DNA of 14,629 bases from Christensenella sp. UBA6880 (GCA_002449145.1 DKCG01000031.1:1-14629); one strand, 5' to 3'; positions 1-7,390 are shown, counted from the stretch's first letter. Program-made: numbers and translations. Notes: a model not told the origin generated them from the letters alone.

Positions 1-32
1 TTGCGGCTCGTGTTCCGTCTTCGAACAACTGC

Positions 33-161
33 ATAAAACTGTGCCAAATCGATGGATAACGCGAAAGCGCCCCTTGAATGACAACCCTAATTTACTAAGC
101 GTAAATGAGTTGGCAGACAAGGGGCGCTGACAAAGTTAGGCGCGATTTGGCACAGTTTTAT
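33..161. repeat. Structured repeat element E1 (nested inverted repeats, conserved central hairpin)
   Basis: The outer arms 33-51 and 143-161 form a perfect 19-base inverted repeat. Inside it TAAC (57-60) faces GTTA (135-138). A perfect 11-base middle stem follows (66-76 with 118-128). The centre is a 31-base hairpin at 82-112, with stems ATTTAC/GTAAAT and CAACCC/GAGTTG separated by a TA bulge. A second copy lies at 7640-7766. Its central hairpin matches at 30 of 31 positions, and the internal-loop strings ATGxATAAC and ACAAAGTTAGxCG are also shared, but the outer and middle stems have unrelated sequences that still pair. The stop codon of the PH-domain gene (158-160, minus strand) lies inside the right outer arm. 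I do not recognise the family. It may be a structured RNA, a 3'-UTR element or a small non-autonomous mobile element, and the transcribed strand is undecided. Confidence 0.75.
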
Positions 162-739
162 TTGGGGCTGCCGACTAAACGAATTTGGGGAATCCCACCT
201 CTACCCCCAAACCTCATCGACTCGTTGACGTCGGCGGCTTGGCGCATAATGCGACGAGACAATCTGTCGGGCGACTTGACGTTTTTGACGAGATAGGGTT
301 GTTGCGCGTCGGATACGATGAGAATTTTGCCGACGCCCAAAAGGCGTTCGAGGGCGTTTTGCTTGGTTTCGACCATCTTTATTTCGCAAAGAGGGATGAC
401 CACGGTGCGAACGCTCAAAATCCCCTCTCTGAAAACGACCTTGTCGGGCGTGAGTACGAGTTCTTTTGAATGGAGGCAGATCGTTTCGACGAGCAGACTT
501 GCAAGAACGATAACGCCGACGCCCAGAAGCACCCAGCGCATAACGTCGTCGGTGAGATATTGCGCAGGCTCGGTTTTGGTGAACAAGCTCTCGATTTTAT
601 CCTTAAAAATCCAAACGACCGCCGTAAGACCGCCCAAAATCACGGCAAGAAACACGGTGCGCAAATACACGCAAGCGGAAAACTTGCCTTTTGCCACGAC
701 CCTTTCTATTTTCGAGTATTTTTTTTCAAGCGTTTTCAT
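158..739 (-). CDS. Membrane-anchored bacterial PH-domain (bPH_2, YdbS/YdbT-like) protein
   Basis: The 193-residue protein has a basic N-terminus, two membrane helices (about residues 24-45 and 67-88) and then a bacterial pleckstrin-homology (bPH_2) domain at about 92-168. That domain begins with the typical SKELVLTPDKVVFREGI-like strand pair and ends in an amphipathic helix. Proteins of this group are small membrane-envelope proteins of poorly known role. The ATG at 739 is supported by GAAGGTG five bases upstream. The gene starts 11 bases after the glycosidase homologue, so the two are probably co-transcribed from the promoter near 2740-2766. The C-terminal tail (about 172-193) is glycine- and arginine-rich and looks unstructured. 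The stop codon falls inside repeat element E1. The domain assignment is good; the function is unknown. Confidence 0.82.
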   Translation of the reverse strand: MKTLEKKYSKIERVVAKGKFSACVYLRTVFLAVILGGLTAVVWIFKDKIESLFTKTEPAQYLTDDVMRWVLLGVGVIVLASLLVETICLHSKELVLTPDKVVFREGILSVRTVVIPLCEIKMVETKQNALERLLGVGKILIVSDAQQPYLVKNVKSPDRLSRRIMRQAADVNESMRFGGRGGIPQIRLVGSPK

Positions 740-750
740 ATTTCACCTTC

Positions 751-2694
751 TTATTTGGGGCATTTGGGAAATTTTGCCATCCTCGTGAGCGTACAGCCGA
801 ACGGAACGTAGGTTCTTTCCATACTTTCCTCGGAAAAACTGCACTTTTTCGGGAAGGACTCGAATCCGCTCGTGTCGTAATCCCAGTTAAGCACGTTTTT
901 GGAACGGATTTTCAACTCGAAAGGCGGCTGCTCCTGCGCAAACGGCACGCCCGATATATCGTGCACGACCACCCTTTCGTCCTCGAACAGTTTTTTGGTC
1001 GATTTTTTGGACAAGAGCGGTGCGATATTCCACTTTTTCGAGCATTTTACGATAAGCGTATGCCTGTCGCTCGAATCTTGCGTGACGTCGCAAGGCAGTT
1101 TGAGAGCCATAAGCAGATTGCCCTTGAACAAACTGCGCGAGCCGTCCGCGTTTTCCTCGACGGTGAGCGGAATGTTCATTTTGAGCATAAACGTGCTGCC
1201 TGCTTTGAGTATGCACTTGACGGAAATTTCTTTGCTTCCGCTCGCCACTATCTGACCGCCGGATATGAGTTGCATATACGTGTTTTTGGGCACGCGGAAA
1301 TTGATTTTGACTTCGGGTTCGCCGTCCGCTTGTTCCACCTTGAACACGACCGCGTTTCTGAACGGATAGCCCGTACGCTCGGAAATCGTGAGGTTAAAGC
1401 CGCCGACGGACACGTCCATAGTGCAAGGCGCATAGGTTATGAAGTTGAGTTGCTCGTCCTTGACCATACACGCCGTTTGCAAAAAGAGCGGATACGCGCT
1501 CAAAAGCGCGATTGCGCCCCTCGACGCTTTCTTGGTGTAGAACGCGTTGTCTTCATCGGCATACGGCAATTTTCTCGTTTGCGAGGCTTCCGTCTGATTG
1601 ACGAAAACCATATCCTGAACGGCGGAACAATCGTCGAAACTCGCACCCGCAACCATATTGAAAACTATGCGCTCGATAAGATCCGCAAGTTCGTAACTTC
1701 TCGTTTCTTTCACGACCTCGACAAGGGATTCGAGCATCTCTACGCCCGCCTCGACGTCAACCGCGCCAACGCCTTTCGCGCCCGCGATTCTCGGCGTGCA
1801 AGAAAACATACCCAGCGGCGTTCCGTGTCTCTTTTCGAGTGCGGAAACGAGTTTGAGCGACAAGTTTTTCAAGTTGTCGTCGCCGATAAATCTTCCGTAC
1901 ACGGCAGGATATTTTATCGCCTTTGCAAGGTTTACGCCGCTCGTTTCCACGGCGACTTTATGCTTCTTTTTGTGCCACTGATTGTTGACGTATTCGGGCG
2001 AAAGCGTCTTATGCTTTTTTGCGCCGTCTTTTGCATAATCGACACTTAAAACTTGTTTTTGTATATGTTTAAGCACCGTTTGCGAGATATAACGCTGATA
2101 CGGCTTTTTGTACGGAAAGCGGTTTGCGAGTTTGAACCAGTCGTTTGAACTGTCGCGAAGTTTCTCGCCCAAGTCTTGCAACCACTCAAGGTCGGTCTCT
2201 CTGTAAACGGCTTCTATCGCGCCTATTTCTTCAAGCAATCTCGCTCTTGAATCGTACCAACTCGAACTCACCGAATATGTGTTAAACTGGCTCTTGAAAA
2301 ACTTTTTCAAAAACGGCAAAACGCGCTCGTTGTCCGTTGCTTCGTAATAGGTCAAAAGGGTTTTTACCGCCTCGATTTTGGGTGTGAGCGACGACGTATT
2401 TTTAGGTCCGAAATCGCCGCCCTCGTTTGCGCTTGCGAATATGAGCGACATAAAACTCGACACTTTTTCTTTGAGGTTTTTGTCGTCGAGAGCGCAAGAG
2501 AGCAAAATCAGACCTCGGACGTAGCGAGGCAGACTTTCGCCGCCGTTCCATTCCCCGTCCTTGACAAGTCCCGACAGCGAGCCGATACGCTTTTGAAGAT
2601 TGCTTGCAAAACGCATTTGGTCGAGCAACCAACCTTGCGGTCTTATCGCGCCTAGGGGTAATTTTTTGAGGTTTTTGTCAACAGATTTTGCCAA
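751..2694 (-). CDS. GH127/DUF1680-family (beta-L-arabinofuranosidase-like) protein lacking the usual cysteines
   Basis: The 647-residue cytoplasmic protein has no signal peptide. Its N-terminus (PLGAIRPQGWLLDQMRFA, about 13-30) and the tract WNGGESLPRYVRGLILLSCALDD (49-71) are characteristic of the DUF1680/GH127 (alpha/alpha)6 barrel. Further family landmarks are VETSGVNLAKAIKYPA (about 249-264), GMFSC (295-299), an ERIVFN helix (341-346) and, after the barrel, YAPCTMDVSVGG and TGYPF (about 421-445), which start the beta-sandwich region. Known GH127 enzymes use a zinc-bound cysteine nucleophile (Glu-x-Cys plus a Cys-Cys pair). Here the Glu-x-Cys position seems to be VEAG (314-317, no Cys), and the Cys-Cys loop is replaced by FYTKKAS (385-391). 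It may be inactive or may use another mechanism. The start is TTG, chosen for the AAAGGA site 6-8 bases upstream; no in-frame ATG is close. It is first in an operon with the PH-domain gene. Confidence 0.78.
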   Translation of the reverse strand: MAKSVDKNLKKLPLGAIRPQGWLLDQMRFASNLQKRIGSLSGLVKDGEWNGGESLPRYVRGLILLSCALDDKNLKEKVSSFMSLIFASANEGGDFGPKNTSSLTPKIEAVKTLLTYYEATDNERVLPFLKKFFKSQFNTYSVSSSWYDSRARLLEEIGAIEAVYRETDLEWLQDLGEKLRDSSNDWFKLANRFPYKKPYQRYISQTVLKHIQKQVLSVDYAKDGAKKHKTLSPEYVNNQWHKKKHKVAVETSGVNLAKAIKYPAVYGRFIGDDNLKNLSLKLVSALEKRHGTPLGMFSCTPRIAGAKGVGAVDVEAGVEMLESLVEVVKETRSYELADLIERIVFNMVAGASFDDCSAVQDMVFVNQTEASQTRKLPYADEDNAFYTKKASRGAIALLSAYPLFLQTACMVKDEQLNFITYAPCTMDVSVGGFNLTISERTGYPFRNAVVFKVEQADGEPEVKINFRVPKNTYMQLISGGQIVASGSKEISVKCILKAGSTFMLKMNIPLTVEENADGSRSLFKGNLLMALKLPCDVTQDSSDRHTLIVKCSKKWNIAPLLSKKSTKKLFEDERVVVHDISGVPFAQEQPPFELKIRSKNVLNWDYDTSGFESFPKKCSFSEESMERTYVPFGCTLTRMAKFPKCPK

Positions 2695-2707
2695 AATTTT
2701 CCTTTCC

Positions 2708-2724
2708 GTATGGCTATGCCATAC
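2708..2724. promoter_or_regulatory. Palindrome in the leader of the GH127-like gene (possible operator or RNA hairpin)
   Basis: GTATGGC-TAT-GCCATAC is a perfect 7+7 base inverted repeat. It lies between the predicted minus-strand -10 box and the TTG start at 2694, just upstream of the ribosome binding site. It could be a repressor operator or a small 5'-UTR hairpin. No regulator gene is adjacent. Confidence 0.45.
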
Positions 2725-2738
2725 AACTTTTGCTTATT

Positions 2739-2766
2739 AATATAACTTAACACATAAAATTGACAA
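2739..2766 (-). promoter_or_regulatory. Predicted sigma-A promoter for the GH127-like/PH-domain operon
   Basis: On the minus strand TTGTCA (2766-2761) and TATATT (2744-2739) are separated by 16 bases. The first transcribed bases would lie near 2732, giving a leader of about 40 bases. The -35 box overlaps the one of the divergent phosphoglycerate mutase promoter. Confidence 0.6.
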
Positions 2767-2788
2767 ATGCAAGTGAAAGAATTATCAT
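2760..2788 (+). promoter_or_regulatory. Predicted sigma-A promoter for the phosphoglycerate mutase gene
   Basis: A perfect TTGACA (2760-2765) is followed, after 17 bases, by TATCAT (2783-2788; one mismatch to TATAAT). This is 21 bases upstream of the ATG at 2809, so the leader is very short and holds little more than the AAAGGGGGTG ribosome binding site at 2795-2804. Confidence 0.65.
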
Positions 2789-2808
2789 AACCGCAAAGGG
2801 GGTGTCAA

Positions 2809-4053
2809 ATGAAATACGCTTTGATACTTTGCGACGGTATGGCAGACTATCCCGTCGAATCGCTCGGCGGAAAAACGCCGCTCGAAGCCGCTCGCACGCC
2901 GAATATGGACGCTTTGGCGCAAACGGCGCAAATCGGACTTGTGAAAACCGTTCCCGACGGACTCGCACCCGGCAGCGACGTGGCTAATCTCGGCGTACTC
3001 GGATTCGACGCACGCGCTTGCTACACGGGCAGAAGTCCCCTCGAAGCGCTTTCAATCGGCATAGATATGAAAGCCGACGACCTTGCTATGCGCACGAATC
3101 TCGTCACGCTCTCGCAAGACGAGCCTTTCGAGGACAAAATTATGCTCGATTACAGCGCGGGCGAGATAAGCGCGGACGAAGCGCGCGAACTTATGAACTG
3201 CGTCGTCGACAATCTTTCTTCGGACAAATTCAAATTTTACGTCGGCACGAGTTATCGCAACTGCCTCATAGTTTCGCACGCAAAGGCAGGCAACGACCTG
3301 ACGCCGCCGCACGAAATAAGCGACAGACGTATAGGCGAATATCTGCCCAAAGGCGAACTCGGCAAAGACCTTACGGCGTTTATCGAAAACTCGTACGAAC
3401 TTTTGAAAGACCACCCCGTCAACCAACGCAGAATAGCACGCGGCGAAAACCCCGCAAACGCAATATGGTTTTGGGGCGAAGGTACGAAGCCGTCCATTCC
3501 GAACTTCGAGGACGAATACGGCAAAAAAGGCGCGATGATAAGCGCGGTGGATTTGCTAAAAGGCATAGCCATCGGCAGCGGTATGGATTCGATCGACGTC
3601 GAGGGCGCAACCGGAACGCTCGACACCAACTTCGACGGCAAGGCGCAAGCGGCGATAAACGCGCTTGAAAACGGCGAGGACTTTTGTTTCGTTCACATCG
3701 AAGCGACGGACGAGTGCGGACATCAAGGCGACGTTTCGGGCAAAGTCAAAGCAATCGAACTTATCGACGAAAAAATCGTGTCGCCGATCGTGTCGCACTT
3801 TGCGCAAAACGGCGAAGATTTTGCAATGCTCATACTTCCCGACCACTTCACGCCGGTGTCCTTGCGCAAGCATACGAGCGAGCCCGTTCCGTTTATGCTT
3901 TTCTCGTCGAAAACGGCAAGCGCGTACTACTCGCTTTGCACCGAAAACGAGAGCCTCGAAAACCGCACTTTCAACGAAAAGACCGCAAATGCAAGCGGCG
4001 TGTATCTCGACAAATCGTGGGAACTTATCGACAGATTTTTTGCAATCGAATAA
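2809..4053 (+). CDS. apgM: Cofactor-independent phosphoglycerate mutase, archaeal type (ApgM family)
   Basis: The 414-residue protein matches the archaeal-type 2,3-bisphosphoglycerate-independent phosphoglycerate mutase, an alkaline-phosphatase-superfamily enzyme that interconverts 3- and 2-phosphoglycerate in glycolysis. Visible landmarks are the metal-binding CDGMAD (Asp9), PGSDVANLG with the catalytic Ser56, EATDECGHQGD (Asp301, His305), LPDHFTP (Asp345, His346) and RKHTSEPVPF (His355). The length is normal. Bacterial members are sometimes annotated as proposed homoserine kinase, so that alternative role stays open, but no threonine-pathway gene is near. The ATG at 2809 has AAAGGGGGTG upstream. 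It is monocistronic and transcribed divergently from the GH127-like operon, with an overlapping -35 region. Confidence 0.9.
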   Translation: MKYALILCDGMADYPVESLGGKTPLEAARTPNMDALAQTAQIGLVKTVPDGLAPGSDVANLGVLGFDARACYTGRSPLEALSIGIDMKADDLAMRTNLVTLSQDEPFEDKIMLDYSAGEISADEARELMNCVVDNLSSDKFKFYVGTSYRNCLIVSHAKAGNDLTPPHEISDRRIGEYLPKGELGKDLTAFIENSYELLKDHPVNQRRIARGENPANAIWFWGEGTKPSIPNFEDEYGKKGAMISAVDLLKGIAIGSGMDSIDVEGATGTLDTNFDGKAQAAINALENGEDFCFVHIEATDECGHQGDVSGKVKAIELIDEKIVSPIVSHFAQNGEDFAMLILPDHFTPVSLRKHTSEPVPFMLFSSKTASAYYSLCTENESLENRTFNEKTANASGVYLDKSWELIDRFFAIE

Positions 4054-4190
4054 CCCGTAAAAACTCGAAACTACGTCGCAACCGCACTCGTTGCAAAATT
4101 GAAATATACAATTAAACGCGCCTTGTCAAGCGTTGAAATGCCCCTATCGAAACACACGTAATCTAATCAATAAATTCACAATCAAAAACA

Positions 4191-4219
4191 CAAAACCGAC
4201 GCTTTACGCATCGGTTTTG
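4191..4219 (-). terminator. Rho-independent terminator between convergent genes
   Basis: CAAAACCGA (4191-4199) pairs perfectly with TCGGTTTTG (4211-4219) around an 11-base loop. On the minus strand the stem is followed by a T-rich run, so it best serves the membrane-protein gene ending at 4302. It may also stop the phosphoglycerate mutase transcript. The rest of the 4054-4301 gap shows only a weak interrupted hairpin (AACGC/GCGTT, 4115-4134) and no gene. Confidence 0.65.
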
Positions 4220-4301
4220 CATGTATAAACGTTGTTTATTGCTATTTTATTGCAAAATTGCGTTTTGAAAAATCTCTATGAATTTTTGTGCTTTAAAACA
4301 A

Positions 4302-4943
4302 TTATTGCTTGTAGCCCTGTTCTTGCACGGAATCGGCGACGGTCTTTCTTTTCTTCTTTCCGTCAACGAAACGTTGCACTTCCACTTTGTACTTTTTGCC
4401 CACCGCCGCGCGCACTTGCTTCATAACGAACTTGGTTATTTTAAGCGCGAGTTGCACGAGTGCGACGAGGAACGTCGCACCGAATACAATCCACTTGACA
4501 AAGCTCGTTTCGCCCGTCGCAAGACCTGCCATAGACACGGCGGTCAGCACGAGGAAAAACACGTTTACGAACGCCTTGAATATGCCCAAAATTTTCTTGT
4601 ATGTCTTTATGCTCGTTTTCAGTTTTTTCTTGTCCTTAAAGGTAAGCACCGCAAGCACGATAAACACGATTATAAGCACCGCAAGCAACGGAATCAATAT
4701 GTAAGTGTAGGTGGAATCCACCCACTTTTTTGCAACGAACGTACACACCGACACTATTGAATACAGCGTGCAAATCAACGTCCATATTGCGCTTGCGGTC
4801 TGCACCGCCGACATCTTTTTGTCTTTTTCTTCGCTTTGCACGAGTTGCTCTGCCGCCGCCACTTCCTCTTGCGAATACTTGTCGTCAATCGGCGCAACTT
4901 CTTGCGCTTTCGGCTTGAAAATCGCCTTTTTATCTTTTGCCAT
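4302..4943 (-). CDS. Small four-helix membrane protein of unknown function
   Basis: I do not recognise the family. The 213-residue protein has a charged cytoplasmic N-terminus (about 1-45, Lys/Glu-rich), membrane helices near 47-70, 80-102, 119-141 and 150-173, a basic loop (TFKDKKKLK) between helices 2 and 3, and a strongly basic C-terminal tail with GKKKRKT near 195-201. The reading frame stays open to a TTG at 4967, but the ATG at 4943 is preferred because AGAGGA lies seven bases before it. It follows the hydrolase gene in the same direction, 109 bases away with a terminator-like hairpin between them, so it is probably only weakly co-transcribed with that gene. Confidence 0.75.
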   Translation of the reverse strand: MAKDKKAIFKPKAQEVAPIDDKYSQEEVAAAEQLVQSEEKDKKMSAVQTASAIWTLICTLYSIVSVCTFVAKKWVDSTYTYILIPLLAVLIIVFIVLAVLTFKDKKKLKTSIKTYKKILGIFKAFVNVFFLVLTAVSMAGLATGETSFVKWIVFGATFLVALVQLALKITKFVMKQVRAAVGKKYKVEVQRFVDGKKKRKTVADSVQEQGYKQ

Positions 4944-4976
4944 AAATTTATCCTCTTTTATAGTCAAAAATCAAAG

Positions 4977-5003
4977 CGTATGCGCCGAAAATCAACGCAT
5001 ACG
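4977..5003 (-). terminator. Terminator-like hairpin after the hydrolase gene
   Basis: CGTATGCG (4977-4984) and CGCATACG (4996-5003) form an 8-base stem with an 11-base loop. T-rich runs follow on both strands (TGTTGTTTTTTT on plus, TTTGATTTTT on minus). It lies between the hydrolase and the downstream membrane-protein gene. Confidence 0.55.
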
Positions 5004-5052
5004 GTGTTGTTTTTTTGTATTTGTTCTTTTCCGTTTTTATCGACAAACGGCG

Positions 5053-5967
5053 TTAAACCCTTTTCTCGACGACGCGTTTGAGGAAGTCGTCGCAAAGACG
5101 GATGTTTTCGATTGCCGCGCCCTTGTTCCAGTTGAGCGGATAGCAATGGTTGTCAAAGAACTTGGTGCTGTGATGTTCCTCGACGTGTACGCCGAGGTCT
5201 TGAAGTTTTTTGACGAGTTTTTGTCCTTGTCCTTTGCAGAACATATCTTTTTTCGCATAGGTGATGAAACTTATCGGGAATTGCTCGTTTACGAAGCCGA
5301 ACGGCGCGAGAACGTCGGAATATTCGTATTTGTCGAGTTCCTTGACGTGGATTCCGCTGAAATCGAATAGGATTTTGTCCGTGAGATTGAAGGGCATTTT
5401 TTGTCCGAGGGCCTCGCCGATGTCGTAAATGCCGCAGTCGAGCATAGCGGTGCGGAATTTAAGGTCGGTGCTGACGCCGAATCTTTTTTGCAAATCCTTG
5501 TTTGTGGAAACGCAGGCAAGCATTGCCGAATAATAGCCGCCGGCAGAGTCGCCCGATACGCACATATTGTCGAGGTCGAGGTTGTACTTTTCGGCATTTG
5601 CCCCCACCCAGTTGAGTGCGTCGACGAGGTGTTGGATTCCCTTGGGGAACAGATATTTCGGGCCGAGACCGTAGTTGACGTTCACGACGAAGAAGCCTTT
5701 GTTCGCCGCCCATTTGGCAAGACCTCTGCGGTAGTGTTTGTCGCCTGCCACGAATCCGCCGCCGTGAATGTAGAAAAACACGGGATATTTTTCGTTTCCG
5801 TCTTTTTTGACGTAGTAAATGTCGAGTTTTTCGGCGTCGTCCTTGCCGTAAGCAATATCCGTTTCTATCTCGAACTTCACGTCTTTGAAGCGAAGCATTT
5901 TCTTGTTGTTTTGCGAGCCGTCGAACATCTTGTCGATTGCCACGAACAAAAATTGCGCAAATGTCAT
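5053..5967 (-). CDS. HSL-family alpha/beta hydrolase (carboxylesterase/lipase-like)
   Basis: The 304-residue protein carries the oxyanion-hole motif HGGGF (68-72), the nucleophile elbow GDSAGG with Ser141 (139-144), the likely acid Asp241 in KKDMF and the likely catalytic His274 in DNHCYPL. This is the hormone-sensitive-lipase/BD-FAE-type fold that hydrolyses small esters; the true substrate cannot be read from sequence. There is no clear signal peptide, only a mildly hydrophobic N-terminus (FAQFLFVAI), so a cytoplasmic or membrane-associated location is likely. The open frame extends to 6012, but the ATG at 5967 is preferred since AAAGGGGTG lies about five bases upstream. The longer form would start inside the predicted promoter. 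An extended -10 promoter is visible upstream, and a terminator-like hairpin follows. Confidence 0.88.
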   Translation of the reverse strand: MTFAQFLFVAIDKMFDGSQNNKKMLRFKDVKFEIETDIAYGKDDAEKLDIYYVKKDGNEKYPVFFYIHGGGFVAGDKHYRRGLAKWAANKGFFVVNVNYGLGPKYLFPKGIQHLVDALNWVGANAEKYNLDLDNMCVSGDSAGGYYSAMLACVSTNKDLQKRFGVSTDLKFRTAMLDCGIYDIGEALGQKMPFNLTDKILFDFSGIHVKELDKYEYSDVLAPFGFVNEQFPISFITYAKKDMFCKGQGQKLVKKLQDLGVHVEEHHSTKFFDNHCYPLNWNKGAAIENIRLCDDFLKRVVEKRV

Positions 5968-6002
5968 AATGTACACCCCTTTAAGATGATATTTATAAGG
6001 AT

Positions 6003-6031
6003 ATTTTATCACATATCCTACACTTGTGCAA
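6003..6031 (-). promoter_or_regulatory. Predicted promoter for the alpha/beta hydrolase gene
   Basis: On the minus strand TTGCAC (6031-6026) and TAAAAT (6008-6003) are 17 bases apart, and the -10 is extended (TGATAAAAT). Transcription would begin about 30 bases before the ATG at 5967. Confidence 0.55.
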
Positions 6032-6077
6032 CAACCAAAATCGACGCTTTTCGACTATTATCGCAAAAAATCCGCCG

Positions 6078-6106
6078 TTGACTTATTCTGAAAAGTGTGC
6101 TATAAA
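6078..6106 (+). promoter_or_regulatory. Predicted sigma-A promoter for the YczE-like gene
   Basis: TTGACT (6078-6083) and TATAAA (6101-6106) are separated by exactly 17 bases. The predicted transcript starts near 6113, leaving a leader of about 98 bases before the ATG at 6211. Confidence 0.65.
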
Positions 6107-6157
6107 CTCTATGAAAACCTTATGTGGACTTTTCCGGACGGACGTCACCTTTTCGCC

Positions 6158-6184
6158 ACACAACGCTACGCGCTGTGTTTTTTT
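6158..6184 (+). terminator. Terminator-like hairpin in the leader of the YczE-like gene (possible attenuator)
   Basis: ACACA (6158-6162) pairs with TGTGT (6174-6178), with an inner CGC/GCG pairing (6164-6166 with 6170-6172) around a TAC loop. Seven T residues follow (6178-6184). It lies inside the predicted 5' leader and 26 bases upstream of the start codon, where an attenuator would sit. The stem is short and has one A/C mismatch, so termination would be modest. Confidence 0.4.
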
Positions 6185-6210
6185 ATGGCAAAAAACACTT
6201 TTGAGGTATT

Positions 6211-6948
6211 ATGAAAAAGTTGAAACTTCCCAGCGAAGTCGTCTATCTTGCGGCAATAATTCTGCTTGCGTTTTCCGTCGCTATGCTCACGAGCGTGGAC
6301 TTCGGCATATCGATGATAGTCGCCCCCGCATACATCTTGAGCCTCGTCGTGCCCGATCTCACCTTCGGACAAGCGGAATACGTGTTGCAAGGCATACTTT
6401 TCGTGCTGTTTTGCATAATAATGAAAAAATTTCGCCTTTCCTATCTGTCCTCATTCGTCACCTGCCTCATATACGGCGCGGTTTTGGACCTTTTTAGGCT
6501 CATTCCCTTATTCAATCCGACGATAACACCCCCGGGAAGTATGGACCTTTGGGCGAGAATCGTAATGTTTATTCTCGGCGTGACTATGTCTGCGTTTTCC
6601 ATTGCGTTGTTTATGAAAACATACTTGTATCCCGAAGTGTACGACTTGTTCTTTATGGGAATAAGCAAAAAATATCGCATAAAAACCGCCGTTTTCAAAA
6701 CTTGTTTCGATTTGTTTATGCTTGCGCTCGGCACGACAATGACGCTCGTATTCTTCAAAAAATTCGTGGGCATAAACTGGGGAACGCTCGTAATGACGAT
6801 TTTCAACGGCACGCTTATAAGCGCGTTCTCGAAACTTTTGGACAAATGTATGGTGGCAGTGCCGATATTCAAGTCGTTTGCCTCGCACTTCGACCTTGAC
6901 GAGCCTATGCCGAAAGTCAAATGTTCGCCCTACGTCCGCGAGATTTGA
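6211..6948 (+). CDS. YczE/DUF6198-type integral membrane protein
   Basis: The 245-residue protein has about five or six membrane helices (near 10-28, 55-71, 82-100, 115-135, 163-182 and possibly 190-210). The N-terminal FSVAMLTSVDFGISMIVAPAY stretch and the late VGINWGTLVMTIFNG stretch resemble the YczE/YyaS/YitT membrane-protein group (COG2364-like, DUF6198). The substrate and role of this group are unknown. The ATG at 6211 has GAGGT five bases upstream. The gene is a single transcription unit, with a promoter at 6078-6106, a possible attenuator in the leader, and a strong terminator at 6990-7016. Confidence 0.75.
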   Translation: MKKLKLPSEVVYLAAIILLAFSVAMLTSVDFGISMIVAPAYILSLVVPDLTFGQAEYVLQGILFVLFCIIMKKFRLSYLSSFVTCLIYGAVLDLFRLIPLFNPTITPPGSMDLWARIVMFILGVTMSAFSIALFMKTYLYPEVYDLFFMGISKKYRIKTAVFKTCFDLFMLALGTTMTLVFFKKFVGINWGTLVMTIFNGTLISAFSKLLDKCMVAVPIFKSFASHFDLDEPMPKVKCSPYVREI

Positions 6949-6989
6949 CGTTTCATAAAGCAAATTATTTGTTATGATAATAACATAGG

Positions 6990-7016
6990 AAAAAACCGCT
7001 CAAACGAGCGGCTTTT
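6990..7016 (+). terminator. Rho-independent terminator after the YczE-like gene
   Basis: CCGCTC (6996-7001), loop AAAC, GAGCGG (7006-7011), with an A-run before and T-run (7013-7017) after. The A-run/T-run symmetry makes it bidirectional. A closely similar hairpin in the same orientation stands at 7569-7618, with a different loop (GTTT). Confidence 0.85.
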
Positions 7017-7036
7017 TAAGTAATATTAAAACTTTT

Positions 7037-7180
7037 CCCGTCCTCACGGGGGTTGTTCTTTCTCTACAAAAGTGTAGTGCGCGAACCCTAAATCACACAT
7101 CACCCCTTCCCTTCGGGGTTAATTATTTCTCTACAAAAGTTTGATGGCGTGTACTCTAAATTAAAACTCCCCTTTCCTCA
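7037..7180. repeat. Imperfect tandem repeat, period about 66-67 bases
   Basis: The 15-mer TTTCTCTACAAAAGT occurs at 7059-7073 and 7126-7140. Each copy is preceded by a C-rich/G-rich hairpin (CCCGT-CCTC-ACGGG at 7037-7050; ACCCC/GGGGT at 7102-7119) and followed by a CTAAAT-containing stretch. A third, truncated unit begins near 7169 with CCCCTTTCCTCAGG. Confidence 0.65.
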
Positions 7181-7390
7181 GGTGTTTGGACTTCGGCGTT
7201 TGCGAGGCAATCCGCCTCGTTCGCTTTGGCTACAACACATTCACCGAATGTGTTGTTTAACGCGTCGCGCCCATATCGCCGTTCAAATAATCCGCTTGCG
7301 TGCAAAGCACGCACCCACCAAGCAGATAATTTGGCGAAACTGTGGCTTGAATTTTTATCCGTGTTTGAACTGATAGCACAAATTCTCTGC

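Noticed and set aside
52..141. Integron attC site (and likewise in E2, 7658-7747): ATAAC at the left, spacer, stem, spacer, GTTAGGC/GTTAGAC at the right.
   Set aside because: The right core fits GTTRRRY, but the left core (GGATAAC/GTATAAC) does not fit RYYYAAC. A long perfect stem continues outside the cores, which attC sites lack. Neighbouring genes point the wrong way, and no integrase is present.
691..2049. Long plus-strand open frame of 452 codons opposite the GH127-like gene.
   Set aside because: It has no ribosome binding site, its product is rich in Arg, His and Phe with no recognisable domain, and it mirrors a clearly homologous gene on the minus strand.
4944..4967. Longer N-terminus for the four-helix membrane protein, starting at TTG 4967.
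   Set aside because: The extension would be translated across the AGAGGA ribosome binding site of the ATG at 4943, and the TTG has no binding site of its own.
6111..6497. Leader peptide or gene starting at ATG 6111 before the YczE-like gene.
   Set aside because: The ATG lies at or before the predicted transcription start, has no ribosome binding site, and the frame overlaps the real gene out of frame.
7037..7180. CRISPR array.
   Set aside because: Only two full units exist, the constant part is short (15 bases), the hairpins vary, and no cas gene is present.
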